NCBI GenBank assembly: GCA_004362315.1
Contig: SNWL01000004.1
Location: 558,001-622,000, forward strand
Length of the DNA: 64,000 nucleotides
Direction: 5' to 3'
Origin: Mycobacterium sp. BK086
GTDB lineage: Bacteria > Actinomycetota > Actinomycetes > Mycobacteriales > Mycobacteriaceae
Made by a program: the position numbers and the translations under genes
Notes under the pieces: generated by a model
Told to the model about the DNA's origin: nothing
What the model saw: the letters and a program-made list of their open reading frames with translations, nothing else
Databases searched by the model: none
Shown here: positions 1 to 9,483 of the stretch, one piece after another
Layout: every line of letters starts with the position of its first letter
Position numbering within the stretch: position 1 is the stretch's first letter

Positions 1-106
1 GGACGGGGTGGCCGCCTACTTCGCCGGGATCAAACGCGACGAATTCTTCGCCTACCACAGCGCTGTCAGCCCGTGGGAAGTCGATCAGTACCTGACCGCA
101 TTCTGA
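1..106 (+). CDS. Glutamine synthetase type III / GmaS-like, C-terminal end only
   Basis: Only the last 34 codons are present, in the frame starting at base 2 and ending at the TGA at 104-106. The visible C-terminus contains FAGIKRDEFFAYHSAVSPWE and ends DQYLTAF, which fits the C-terminal end of glutamine synthetase family proteins (GlnT, or gamma-glutamylmethylamide synthetase GmaS). The call rests largely on context: in several bacteria and in fast-growing mycobacteria such a synthetase precedes the glxBCD-like genes that follow here, 21 bp downstream. The catalytic domain lies outside the window, so substrate (ammonium or methylamine) cannot be judged. Confidence 0.65.
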   Translation, partial: DGVAAYFAGIKRDEFFAYHSAVSPWEVDQYLTAF

Positions 107-127
107 CTTCGTCAGGAAAGGAACACT

Positions 128-1021
128 ATGTGCGGGATCGTGGGTTTGCACCTGCGCAACCCGGAGCTTTACCCCCGGCTCGGCGAACTGCTGACCGGAA
201 TGCTCTGCGAAATGTCGGACCGGGGAAGCGATTCCGCCGGCGTGGCGGTCTACGGCGATCCGCACTGGTCGCCAAGGGATAAGGGCACCGTGTCGGTGCT
301 CGACGTCGAGGACAGCCCCGAGCAGATGGCTGCCGCGCTGCACGCAGCCCTCGGCGACGTGTCGGTGCACCGCGTCGACGAGACGCTGCTGGTGTCCGCC
401 GAGGTCGCCCCCGAGACCCTGCACGCGGCGATCACCGCGCACTACCCGCACGCGCTGATCGCCGGATTCGGCGCAAATGTGGCCGTGCTCAAGGGCGTCG
501 GGCATCCCCGGGCACTCACCGAGGCGTGGGGGCTGGCGAATGCCCAGGGCTGGCAAGGAGTGGGCCACACCCGGATGGCCACCGAGTCGGCGGTCATCCC
601 GGCAGGCGCCCACCCGTATGCGGTGGGACCGGATCAGTGCCTGGTGCACAACGGTTCGTTCGCCAACCACGCGACCATCCGCCGCGACCTGCGGGCTCAG
701 GGAGTGGTCTTCGACAGCGAGAACGACACCGAGGTCGGTGCGCGTTTCGTCGCCGATCAGCTGGCCCACGGCCGCGACGTGGAATCGGCGCTGAAGGAGC
801 TCTGTGCCACTTTCGACGGTTTCTACACGCTGCTCGTGTCCAACCACGACTCGTTCGCCGTAGTGCGCGACGCGATCGCCTGCAAGCCCGCCGTGATCGC
901 CGAAACCGGCGACTGGGTCGCGATGGCCAGCGAATACCGTGCGCTGGCAGGACTTCCCGGCGTCGAGAAGGCGGTCATCTGGGAGCCCGAACCCGAGGTG
1001 GTCTACGCATGGACACGATGA
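128..1021 (+). CDS. glxB: Class II glutamine amidotransferase domain protein (GlxB / MgsA-like)
   Basis: A 297-aa Ntn-type amidotransferase that would release ammonia from glutamine for a glutamate-synthase-like complex. It starts MCGIVGLH, so Cys2 becomes the catalytic N-terminal nucleophile after Met removal. The GHTRMAT, LVHNGSF and NDTEVGARF segments are the usual GATase II substrate-site blocks. It is a stand-alone domain, whereas normal GltB carries it fused to the synthase. An SD-like AAAGGA lies just before the ATG. It overlaps the next gene by 13 bp, so glxB-glxC-glxD are surely one operon. In known GlxBCD/MgsABC sets this subunit works with the next two to make glutamate or N-methylglutamate. 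Confidence 0.85.
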   Translation: MCGIVGLHLRNPELYPRLGELLTGMLCEMSDRGSDSAGVAVYGDPHWSPRDKGTVSVLDVEDSPEQMAAALHAALGDVSVHRVDETLLVSAEVAPETLHAAITAHYPHALIAGFGANVAVLKGVGHPRALTEAWGLANAQGWQGVGHTRMATESAVIPAGAHPYAVGPDQCLVHNGSFANHATIRRDLRAQGVVFDSENDTEVGARFVADQLAHGRDVESALKELCATFDGFYTLLVSNHDSFAVVRDAIACKPAVIAETGDWVAMASEYRALAGLPGVEKAVIWEPEPEVVYAWTR

Positions 1022-1695
1022 CGACCTTCGACTTGAGCACCACGCCGCTGCGCGAGGTCAACGCGGCCCTGCATACACCCGGCCTCTCGGGCGCATTCCA
1101 GATCACCAACCCCGCGGGTGCCCACAATGTGGCCGTTGGCCTCGACGCCCCGGTGCGGGTCGGAATCGACGGCCACGTCGGCTATTACGCCGCGGGGATG
1201 AACAAGCAAGCCGAGGTCGTCGTCGACGGCAATGCCGGCACCGGGGTGGCCGAGAACATGATGAGCGGCACGGTCTGGGTCAAGGGCAACGCCTCCCAGT
1301 CGGCCGGCGCCACGGCACACGGCGGGCTGCTCGTCATCGAGGGCAACGCCGCGGCACGCTGCGGCATCTCGATGAAAGGTGTCGACATCGTCGTGGGCGG
1401 AAGCGTCGGGCATATGAGCGCGTTCATGGCCCAGGCTGGCCGGTTGGTGATCCGCGGGGATGCCGGTGAGGCGCTGGGTGATTCGATCTACGAGGCGCGC
1501 CTCTACGTTCGTGGCGAGGTTGCCTCACTGGGCGCCGACTGCATCGCCAAAGAGATGCGCGCCGAACACCACGAGGAACTCGGCCGGCTACTCAAGGCCG
1601 CGGGCTTCGAGGACGACGACACCAGCGCCTACACCCGCTACGGCTCAGCCCGGCAGCTCTACCACTTCCACGTCGACAACAGCTCGGTGTACTAA
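1009..1695 (+). CDS. glxC: Glutamate synthase domain-3 (beta-helix) subunit (GlxC / MgsB-like)
   Basis: A 228-aa protein equivalent to the C-terminal GXGXG beta-helix domain of glutamate synthase large subunit. Regular glycine-rich turns such as GTVWVKGNASQ, GGLLVIEGNAAARCG, GGSVGHM and LVIRGDAGEALGD repeat through residues of about 90-180. The domain is structural, linking amidotransferase and synthase parts. The ATG at 1009 is chosen because GAGGTGG lies 7 nt before it. A second ATG at 1018 forms an ATGA overlap with the glxB stop and would give 225 aa. The stop TAA abuts the ATG of glxD directly. Confidence 0.85.
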   Translation: MDTMTTFDLSTTPLREVNAALHTPGLSGAFQITNPAGAHNVAVGLDAPVRVGIDGHVGYYAAGMNKQAEVVVDGNAGTGVAENMMSGTVWVKGNASQSAGATAHGGLLVIEGNAAARCGISMKGVDIVVGGSVGHMSAFMAQAGRLVIRGDAGEALGDSIYEARLYVRGEVASLGADCIAKEMRAEHHEELGRLLKAAGFEDDDTSAYTRYGSARQLYHFHVDNSSVY

Positions 1696-3030
1696 ATGAC
1701 ATACTCCCAAGACGATCGGGCCCGTCTGGGCCTGCGCGAATCGGCCACCTTCGACCGCGCCACCATCGCCGGCATCCAGCGTGCTGCCGAAACCGGCATC
1801 TATGACATCCGGGGCTGGGGCGCCAAGCGCCCCCTCCCCCACTTCGACGACCTGCTGTTCCTGGGCGCGTCGATGTCGCGTTACCCACTGGAGGGCTACC
1901 GCGAACGCTGCGGTACCGACATCGTGCTCGGCGACCGGCACGCCAAACACCCTCTGCACCTGGATATCCCGGTCACGATCGCGGGCATGTCGTTCGGCGC
2001 GCTCTCGGGACCGGCCAAGGAGGCGCTGGGCCGCGGAGCCAGCGAGGTCGGCACCTCGACGACCACCGGCGACGGCGGTATGACCACGGAGGAACGCGGG
2101 CAGTCGAAATACCTTGTCTATCAATACCTTCCGTCACGCTATGGGATGAATCCCGACGACCTGCGTAAGGCCGACGCGATCGAGGTCGTGCTGGGCCAGG
2201 GCGCCAAACCCGGCGGCGGCGGAATGCTGCTGGGCCAGAAGATCTCCGAGCGGGTCGCTGGCATGCGCACCCTTCCCGAGGGGATCGATCAGCGCTCGGC
2301 CTGCCGGCACCCGGACTGGACCGGCCCCGACGATCTGACCATCAAGATCAACGAGCTGCGCGAGCTCACCGACTGGGAGAAGCCCATCTATGTGAAGGTC
2401 GGTGCCACTCGCACTTACTACGACGTGAAGCTGGCGGTGGCCGCCGGTGCCGACGTCGTCGTCGTCGACGGCATGCAGGGCGGGACCGCCGCCACCCAGG
2501 ACGTCTTCATCGAGCACGTCGGCATCCCGACGCTGGCTGCGGTTCCCCAAGCGGTGCAGGCGCTGTCCGAACTCGGGGTGCATCGCAAGGTGCAGCTGAT
2601 CGTCTCGGGCGGTATCCGTACCGGCGCCGATGTCGCCAAGGCGATGGCCCTGGGCGCCGACGCGGTGGCGATCGGCACCGCTGCGCTGATCGCCCTTGGC
2701 GACAACAACCCGAAGTACGCCGCAGAATACGAAAAGCTCGGCAGCGCAGCCGGTTTCTACGACGACTTCCAGGACGGCCGTGATCCGGCGGGCATCAGCA
2801 CTCAGGATCCGGAGCTGGCGGCCCGGCTGGACCCGGTGGACGCCGGCCGGCGGCTGGCCAACTACCTGCGGGTGCTGACCATGGAGGCACAGACCATCGC
2901 GCGTGCCTGCGGCAAGGCCCATCTGCTGCACCTGGAGCCCGAGGATCTGGTGGCGGTCACGATCGAAGCCGCGGCGATGGCCCGGGTCCCGCTGGCCGGT
3001 ACCTCCTGGATTCCCGGGGCAGGCCTGTGA
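1696..3030 (+). CDS. glxD: FMN-binding glutamate synthase domain protein (GlxD / MgsC-like)
   Basis: A 444-aa TIM-barrel synthase subunit that, with the two preceding proteins, should use ammonia from glutamine to convert 2-oxoglutarate or an amine adduct. Recognisable blocks are QGAKPGGGGMLLGQKI (typical of GltS FMN domains), YVKVGATRTYYDVKLAVA, VVVDGMQGGTAA and LIVSGGIRTGADVAKAMALG, the phosphate-binding part of the barrel. The normal GltS iron-sulfur Cys triplet is not obvious: only isolated Cys residues are seen. It starts immediately after the glxC stop and ends in a GTGA overlap with the next gene. Confidence 0.85.
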   Translation: MTYSQDDRARLGLRESATFDRATIAGIQRAAETGIYDIRGWGAKRPLPHFDDLLFLGASMSRYPLEGYRERCGTDIVLGDRHAKHPLHLDIPVTIAGMSFGALSGPAKEALGRGASEVGTSTTTGDGGMTTEERGQSKYLVYQYLPSRYGMNPDDLRKADAIEVVLGQGAKPGGGGMLLGQKISERVAGMRTLPEGIDQRSACRHPDWTGPDDLTIKINELRELTDWEKPIYVKVGATRTYYDVKLAVAAGADVVVVDGMQGGTAATQDVFIEHVGIPTLAAVPQAVQALSELGVHRKVQLIVSGGIRTGADVAKAMALGADAVAIGTAALIALGDNNPKYAAEYEKLGSAAGFYDDFQDGRDPAGISTQDPELAARLDPVDAGRRLANYLRVLTMEAQTIARACGKAHLLHLEPEDLVAVTIEAAAMARVPLAGTSWIPGAGL

Positions 3031-4223
3031 GCGAGACCGCCGATGTCGTCATTGTCGGCGGCGGAATCGAGGGGTGCGCCGCCGCCTGGGCGCTGAGCCA
3101 GCGCGGCATCACCGATGTGGTTGTCGCCGAACGTAATACCGTCGCCTCCGGCATGACCGGCAAGTCCAGCGGGATCGTCCGCTGCCACTACGGGGTGAGC
3201 TCGCTGGCCGCGATGGCGACCGTCGGCCTCGAGGTGTTCGAGAAGCCTCAGCAGTTTCTGGGAGATCACGCTACCGATATCGGCTTCCGACAGACCGGGT
3301 ACGTCGTGGGCGTCGGCGAACCCAACGTCGACTCCCTGCGCAAGAGCATGGCCGCGCAGCGCGCCGTGGGTGTGCAGACCGAGGAGATCGACGCCGCCGA
3401 TGTGGCCAAGCTGTGGCCGTTTGCCGACCTGTCGCCGTTCGCCGCGTTCGGCTGGGAAGCCCGCGGCGGCTATGGCGACGCCTACCAGACGGCCCAGGCG
3501 TTCGCCGTCGCCGCCCGTGCGGCGGGTGTCCGAATCCGCCAGGGCGCCACGGTAACCGGCTTGCTCACCGACGGTGACTCCGTCACCGGTGTGCAACTGG
3601 CGGACGGCACCCGCATCAGCGCGGGCAGCGTCGTCGTCGCCACCGGGGTATGGACCCAACCGTTCCTCGCGCCCTACGGCATCGACGTGCCGATCCGGGT
3701 GGTCCGCGAACAGATCGTGATGATCTCTCCCGGCGTCGATCTGGGGCCGGTGCCGGTGTTCTCCGATCTTGTCTCGCTGCAATACGTGCGCCCCGAGGTC
3801 GGCGGCGACGTGCTGTTCGGCAACAGCGATCTCTCCGATGTGGCGACCGCCGATCCCGACGACTACCTGAACCGGGCCACCGAGGACTTCATCGACCTCA
3901 CCGTCGACAAAGTGGGCACCCGGTTCCCCGGCTTCACCGAGCCGGCGATCACCACCAGCTACGCCGGCTGCTACGACGTCACGCCGGACTGGAACCCGGT
4001 CATCTCGGCCAGCGGCCGGGATGGGCTGTTCGTGGCCGCCGGGTTCAGCGGTCACGGGTTCAAGATCGCCCCGGCTGTCGGGCGCCTGGTCGCCGATCTG
4101 GTCGTCGACGGCCACAGCAGCGATCCGCGGATACCGGAGACCGACTTCCGGTTGTCCCGGTTCGCCGAGGACGAACTGTTGAAGAGCCCATATCCCTATG
4201 TCGGTGCCGGGCAGATGAGATAG
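3027..4223 (+). CDS. FAD-dependent amine oxidase, sarcosine oxidase/DAO family
   Basis: A 398-aa flavoprotein of the D-amino-acid-oxidase/sarcosine-oxidase-beta family. The N-terminal VVIVGGGIEGCAAAWALSQ is the dinucleotide-binding Rossmann motif, followed by an acidic ribose-binding region (VVAERNT). Near the C-terminus FVAAGFSGHGFKIAPAVG is the conserved FAD-contact block. The GTG start overlaps the glxD stop (GTGA, 3027-3030), so it is translationally coupled. In this context a secondary amine such as N-methylglutamate or sarcosine is a sensible substrate, but that is inference. It could deliver an amino acid back to the synthase step. Confidence 0.8.
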   Translation: MSETADVVIVGGGIEGCAAAWALSQRGITDVVVAERNTVASGMTGKSSGIVRCHYGVSSLAAMATVGLEVFEKPQQFLGDHATDIGFRQTGYVVGVGEPNVDSLRKSMAAQRAVGVQTEEIDAADVAKLWPFADLSPFAAFGWEARGGYGDAYQTAQAFAVAARAAGVRIRQGATVTGLLTDGDSVTGVQLADGTRISAGSVVVATGVWTQPFLAPYGIDVPIRVVREQIVMISPGVDLGPVPVFSDLVSLQYVRPEVGGDVLFGNSDLSDVATADPDDYLNRATEDFIDLTVDKVGTRFPGFTEPAITTSYAGCYDVTPDWNPVISASGRDGLFVAAGFSGHGFKIAPAVGRLVADLVVDGHSSDPRIPETDFRLSRFAEDELLKSPYPYVGAGQMR

Positions 4224-4235
4224 ACACTGAACCCT

Positions 4236-4877
4236 GTGACCGATCTGCTGCGCAACCAATCCGGTACGGCCCGTGATCGCGAACCGCACGAGCCGGTCGC
4301 CGAGCTGGAGTTCGAGGCGGCGATCGCGCACAACGTGCGCCTCCTACGCCAACAGCTGGGGTTGTCGGTGGCCGATATGGCGGCGCGGGTCGGCATCTCG
4401 AAGGCGATGATGAGCAAGATCGAGAACGCCCAGACCTCGCCGAGCCTGTCCACGCTGGCGCTGCTGGCCAAGGGTTTCGACGTCCCGGTGACCACGCTGT
4501 TCCGCGGCGCCGACGTGGAACGTCCGGCCGCCTTCGTGAAGGCCGGAACCGGCGCGCGGATCGTGCGCACCGGCACCCGGGAGGGCCACGAGTACGAACT
4601 GCTCGGCTCGCTGCGCGGCGAGCACAAACGTCTCGAGTGCCTTCTGGTCACACTCTCGGGGAAGAGCAAGACCTATCCGCTGTTCCAGCACCCGGGCACC
4701 GAGTTCATCTATGTGCTCGAAGGCGTCATGGACTACGCGCACAGCCGGTCGGTGTACCGGTTGCACCCGGGCGATTCACTGCAGATCGACGGCGAGGGCG
4801 CACACGGCCCGGCGGACCTGATCGAGGTGCCGATCCGGTTTCTGTCGGTTATCGCGTTCCCGGACTCGCAGGTCTAG
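4236..4877 (+). CDS. XRE-family regulator with C-terminal cupin domain
   Basis: A 213-aa transcription factor. Residues about 30-90 form an XRE helix-turn-helix (LRQQLGLSVADMAARVGIS, then MMSKIENAQTSPSLSTLALLA). Residues about 120-205 form a cupin_2 barrel (FQHPGTEFIYVLEGVMDYAH, then LHPGDSLQIDGEGAHGP). The GTG at 4236 lies 12 bp after the oxidase stop, so it closes the operon. The likely role is ligand-dependent control of the upstream amine/glutamate genes, inferred from position. Its 3' end overlaps the convergent gene at 4849 by 29 bp. Confidence 0.85.
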   Translation: MTDLLRNQSGTARDREPHEPVAELEFEAAIAHNVRLLRQQLGLSVADMAARVGISKAMMSKIENAQTSPSLSTLALLAKGFDVPVTTLFRGADVERPAAFVKAGTGARIVRTGTREGHEYELLGSLRGEHKRLECLLVTLSGKSKTYPLFQHPGTEFIYVLEGVMDYAHSRSVYRLHPGDSLQIDGEGAHGPADLIEVPIRFLSVIAFPDSQV

Positions 4878-5730
4878 CCGACTGTCCCTTGCCCGACGAC
4901 GGCGTGGTCTGCCGCGCATCGGCGTTCTTGTGTGTCGCACGGGGCCGCTTGGCGCTGCGCGAGGCGACGGCCTTCGGTGCGGCGGTCGCCGGTTGGGAAC
5001 GCCGACTCTGGGCGACGCCGGACCGGGCCTGCGCAGCTGACACAGCGCTCGCCGTTGCCGCGCCCGCTGCGGCCTCAGACTCGGGTGTCGTGATCTGCAG
5101 CGCCGTCGCGATCGCCGGCCCCAACGAGAGGAAGTAGCCGAGCGGTCCGGGGTTCAGCAGGCCGAATGCCAGCTGAACGAGCGGCGTGGAGCAGCAGTTG
5201 AACGTGGTGTTGAGATAGACGGCCGGTGCGTCGATGAACGCCTGCAGCACGGTCTGCGGGGTGGACGGGTACCTGGAGGTGTCGGCGACCAATTGGACGA
5301 GCATGATGCCGGGCGCGATGAACGGCCCGACGAAGCTGAGCGGCATCAACAGTCCGAAGGTGACCATCACGCCGGCGACCGCCGCGGCGTGGTCGCTCAT
5401 CGTCTGCACGATCTTCAGCGGATCACCCCCGTCCTCGCCGACCAGCCAGCGCGAGTAGGTGGTGAAGTTCTTCGCGATCTGGGTCAGGATCGGCGCGGGC
5501 GGATAGTTCACGATCAACGACGCCAGATTGCCCAGATCCTGCTGGAGATTGGTCTGCAGGTCCTGCCAGGCGCCGGTGAGCGCGACGGGCACGGTCTGTG
5601 TGGCCGGCAGCGACTCGGTGGGCAGCGGCGCCAGGGCGATGGTGGCGGCGACGGTCGTCGAGACGCCGGCCGCGAGCATAGAGCGAACGCTCAGTTGCAC
5701 GAATAACCCCCGATCACGGCTTGCAAGCAC
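4849..5730 (-). CDS. Putative exported mycobacterial protein of unknown function
   Basis: A 293-aa protein I cannot name. A hydrophobic N-terminal segment (SMLAAGVSTTVAATIALAPL) looks like a signal peptide or anchor. The middle has hydrophobic stretches (VMVTFGLLMPLSFVGPFIAP; GLLNPGPLGYFLSLGPAIAT), and NTTFNCCSTPLVQ contains paired Cys. The last ~80 residues are low-complexity Ala/Ser/Arg/Lys and probably disordered. Similar organisation is common among uncharacterised mycobacterial cell-envelope proteins. An alternative start is the internal Met before LAAGVS, about 17 residues in. Confidence 0.6.
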   Translation of the reverse strand: MLASRDRGLFVQLSVRSMLAAGVSTTVAATIALAPLPTESLPATQTVPVALTGAWQDLQTNLQQDLGNLASLIVNYPPAPILTQIAKNFTTYSRWLVGEDGGDPLKIVQTMSDHAAAVAGVMVTFGLLMPLSFVGPFIAPGIMLVQLVADTSRYPSTPQTVLQAFIDAPAVYLNTTFNCCSTPLVQLAFGLLNPGPLGYFLSLGPAIATALQITTPESEAAAGAATASAVSAAQARSGVAQSRRSQPATAAPKAVASRSAKRPRATHKNADARQTTPSSGKGQSARPASPGTR

Positions 5731-5802
5731 GTCAATTTACCGTGTCAGCGAATTCTTGGGTCGCGATTGAACACCGACTTTGGCCTGGTGAGGCATTCGG
5801 AG

Positions 5803-5808
5803 TACAGT
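5803..5808 (+). promoter_or_regulatory. Likely -10 element (TACAGT) of the leuA leader transcript
   Basis: TACAGT fits the mycobacterial TANNNT -10 pattern. A weak TTTGGC at 5779-5784 could serve as -35, spaced 18 bp. Transcription would begin at about 5815-5817, so the leader-peptide GTG at 5817 would sit at or within 2 nt of the 5' end of the mRNA, i.e. leaderless. Confidence 0.5.
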
Positions 5809-5816
5809 ACGGACTT

Positions 5817-5858
5817 GTGCAGCGGGTGCTCCTTCTCGGACGCCGCGACGGGGTCTGA
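5817..5858 (+). CDS. leuL: leuA leader peptide (leucine-sensing attenuator peptide)
   Basis: A 13-residue reading frame, GTG start and TGA stop, encoding MQRVLLLGRRDGV with three consecutive leucine codons (CTC CTT CTC at 5829-5837). It lies about 76 bp before leuA and overlaps the 5' arm of a terminator hairpin. Ribosome stalling at the Leu run when charged tRNA-Leu is scarce is the established mechanism for such peptides, and actinobacterial leuA leaders of this kind have been predicted. No SD precedes the GTG, which agrees with leaderless translation. Confidence 0.8.
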   Translation: MQRVLLLGRRDGV

Positions 5859-5886
5859 TCCAGACTGGCTTCCCGTCGCGGGTTTT
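5843..5886 (+). terminator. Attenuator terminator hairpin upstream of leuA
   Basis: CCGCGACGGG (5843-5852) and CCCGTCGCGG (5872-5881) form a perfect 10-bp stem with a 19-nt loop, followed by G then TTTT at 5883-5886. The 5' arm lies inside the end of the leader-peptide frame, so a ribosome's position can control folding. Intrinsic terminators with a U-run are uncommon in mycobacteria. Confidence 0.75.
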
Positions 5887-5903
5887 CGCGATGCGCCGGT
5901 CTG
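5861..5903 (+). promoter_or_regulatory. Alternative (anti-terminator type) pairing in the leuA leader
   Basis: CAGACTGG at 5861-5868, in the loop of the terminator, can pair with CCGGTCTG at 5896-5903 (8 bp, one G-U). This helix would enclose the terminator's 3' arm and so compete with it. GGACTT (5811-5816) and AAGTCC (5904-5909) are also complementary. Confidence 0.5.
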
Positions 5904-5904
5904 A

Positions 5905-7770
<1,866 letters not shown>

Positions 7771-7800
7771 CGTTCTCGGAGACGACTTAAGGAGTAGGTC

Positions 7801-8187
7801 ATGGACTGGGGTTCGACGTGGGATTTCCTGTGGCACTTCCTGATCATCTTCGCCTGGATCGCCTACCTGCTGGTGTTGTTCCAGATCCTGGTGGACCTGT
7901 TCTGGCGTGATCACACGACGTCCGGCTGGATCAAGGCCGTCTGGGTGATCTTCCTGATCGTGTTTCCATGGCTGACCGCGCTGATCTATCTGATCGCGCG
8001 CGGTCGGGGCATGACCGAACGCGCACGGGAAGCCGCCGTGGCCGCAAAGCAAGACACCGATGCCTACATCCGGGAAGCTGCCGGACGTTCTCCCGCACAG
8101 GAGATCGAGCACGCCAAACAGCTTCTCGATGCCGGCACCATCTCCCCGCAGGAGTTCGAGGCGCTGAAGGCCAAGGCCCTCAGCTAG
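7801..8187 (+). CDS. Small membrane protein with C-terminal SHOCT domain
   Basis: A 128-aa protein with two N-terminal membrane helices (FLWHFLIIFAWIAYLLVLFQ; AVWVIFLIVFPWLTALIYLI), a charged linker, and a C-terminal SHOCT motif (EIEHAKQLLDAGTISPQEFE, then ALKAKAL). The N-terminal part resembles the PLDc_N/phospholipase-D-nuclease N-terminal type. GGAG 6 nt before the ATG supports the start. Family function is unknown. It follows leuA by 30 bp and might be cotranscribed. Its 3' end overlaps the convergent TetR gene by 8 bp. Confidence 0.85.
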   Translation: MDWGSTWDFLWHFLIIFAWIAYLLVLFQILVDLFWRDHTTSGWIKAVWVIFLIVFPWLTALIYLIARGRGMTERAREAAVAAKQDTDAYIREAAGRSPAQEIEHAKQLLDAGTISPQEFEALKAKALS

Positions 8188-8755
8188 TTCCGAACACCGC
8201 GTCGAGCACACGATCGATCAGCCCGGCCGGGTCGTGCCCGGCGGGTTGATCGATCGTGAGATTGCTGAATGCCAATCCGTTGAGCAGCCGGGTCATCTGG
8301 TCCACCTGCTCAGGTGACGCATCGATGCCGGCCGAGGCCAGGATCACACCCGCCGTTTTCATGGCTGCGTGCTGCAACTCGTAGATGAACGGCTGCAATT
8401 CGGGCCGCCGGATCGCCTCGATGAAGAACTCGAAACGAGCCAGTGTCCGCCGGCGTGAGACCTCGTCGGGGTCGGCAACCATCCGCGTCAGCAGCGCCGC
8501 CACACTCGCCCGGTCCATCGGCGACGGCAGCGCGGACTGCAACAGCTCGACGTTGCGCCAGTGAAGGTCCACGACATGGGCGGCGGTGGCCTCCAGCAGC
8601 GCCAGCCGGGTCCGGAAATAGTTCGACGTGGTCCCCGCCGGCAGAGCGGCGCGGTCGTCGACCTGGCGATGAGTGAGGCCCCCGATACCCACGTCGACGA
8701 CGATGTCGATTGCGGCGTCGAGGATCACGGTGCGACGTTCGGGATTTGGCGGCAT
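8180..8755 (-). CDS. TetR-family transcriptional regulator
   Basis: A 191-aa regulator. Residues about 8-55 are a TetR helix-turn-helix (VILDAAIDIVVDVGIGGLTH, then RQVDDRAALPAGTTSNYF), with the usual three-helix spacing and the tyrosine-phenylalanine at the end of the recognition helix. The rest is an all-helical ligand domain with no recognisable ligand signature. The start codon lies 17 bp from the stop of the methyltransferase gene behind it, so the two minus-strand genes may form one transcription unit. Confidence 0.85.
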   Translation of the reverse strand: MPPNPERRTVILDAAIDIVVDVGIGGLTHRQVDDRAALPAGTTSNYFRTRLALLEATAAHVVDLHWRNVELLQSALPSPMDRASVAALLTRMVADPDEVSRRRTLARFEFFIEAIRRPELQPFIYELQHAAMKTAGVILASAGIDASPEQVDQMTRLLNGLAFSNLTIDQPAGHDPAGLIDRVLDAVFGTS

Positions 8756-8771
8756 CAGGAACGCCAGCGTA

Positions 8772-9419
8772 CTACCCGCGTAGTGGTTTACGGCCGCGGC
8801 AGTACTGCACTGGCCCGAAGAAGCGCAGCCGACGAGTGCCCGTGACGGAACAGTCGAATCCGCTCAGCCGCATGAGTTCCGGCACCTCATCGGCCGTTGT
8901 CTGCACGGGCCCGTGTGCGTGGACGATGTCAACGACGTGCATCTCGCCGCCCGGTTTGAGGACGCGGAACGCTTCAGACAGGGCGGCGGCCTTCACCTCG
9001 TGGTCCAGGTGATGCAACATCATCGACGACAACACGCGATCGAAGGTGTCGTCGGCGAACGGCAACTGCTGGGCATAACCCTGCTCGAATCGAATCCCCG
9101 GTCGGCCAGCAGCTTTGCGCCGGGCCCGCTCCAACGCCCGTGGATCGGGATCCAGCGCGGTCACGCTGGCGGACGGGACGGCCCGTGCCGCTCGGATCGT
9201 GACATTGCCCGTTCCAGCACCGACTTCGAGCACCTGCGCACCGTCGAACAACGCGGCCTGTGCGATCAGCTGGTCGTACACGGGGCGCGAACCCAGCACC
9301 CAGGTCAAGAGGTCATAGGCAGGAAGAAACCGGTCGTGGCCGGCGGCCGGCAGATAATCGTGGCGATTACCCCAGCTGCCGGCCACCGAATGTGGACGAT
9401 TTTCGGTCATATTGTCCAT
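8772..9419 (-). CDS. Class I SAM-dependent methyltransferase
   Basis: A 215-aa methyltransferase. Motif I is QVLEVGAGTGNVTIRAA, motif II VTALDPDPRALERAR, and post-motif regions include PFADDTFDRVLSSMMLHHLD and FRVLKPGGEMHVVDI, matching the Methyltransf_11/UbiE type. Substrate is not identifiable. An alternative start is the Met at codon 4 (9410). It is divergent from the AraC-type gene, with start regions about 65 bp apart if the latter begins at 9484. Confidence 0.8.
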   Translation of the reverse strand: MDNMTENRPHSVAGSWGNRHDYLPAAGHDRFLPAYDLLTWVLGSRPVYDQLIAQAALFDGAQVLEVGAGTGNVTIRAARAVPSASVTALDPDPRALERARRKAAGRPGIRFEQGYAQQLPFADDTFDRVLSSMMLHHLDHEVKAAALSEAFRVLKPGGEMHVVDIVHAHGPVQTTADEVPELMRLSGFDCSVTGTRRLRFFGPVQYCRGRKPLRG

Positions 9420-9471
9420 GGTGGTTGCACTGAGAAAACATTTCTCGTGCGATCTTCGGCAAAACCAGGAC

Positions 9472-9477
9472 TATATT
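9472..9477 (+). promoter_or_regulatory. Strong -10 (TATATT) for a leaderless AraC-type gene
   Basis: TATATT ends 6 bp before the ATG at 9484, the spacing at which transcription would begin on the start codon itself. No good -35 is visible. This supports ATG 9484 rather than the in-frame upstream ATG at 9412, which overlaps the divergent methyltransferase gene. Confidence 0.55.
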
Positions 9478-9483
9478 TGGTCG

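Noticed and set aside
9412..9483. Upstream in-frame ATG for the AraC-type regulator
   Set aside because: It overlaps the start of the divergent methyltransferase gene and lies upstream of the TATATT -10 element.
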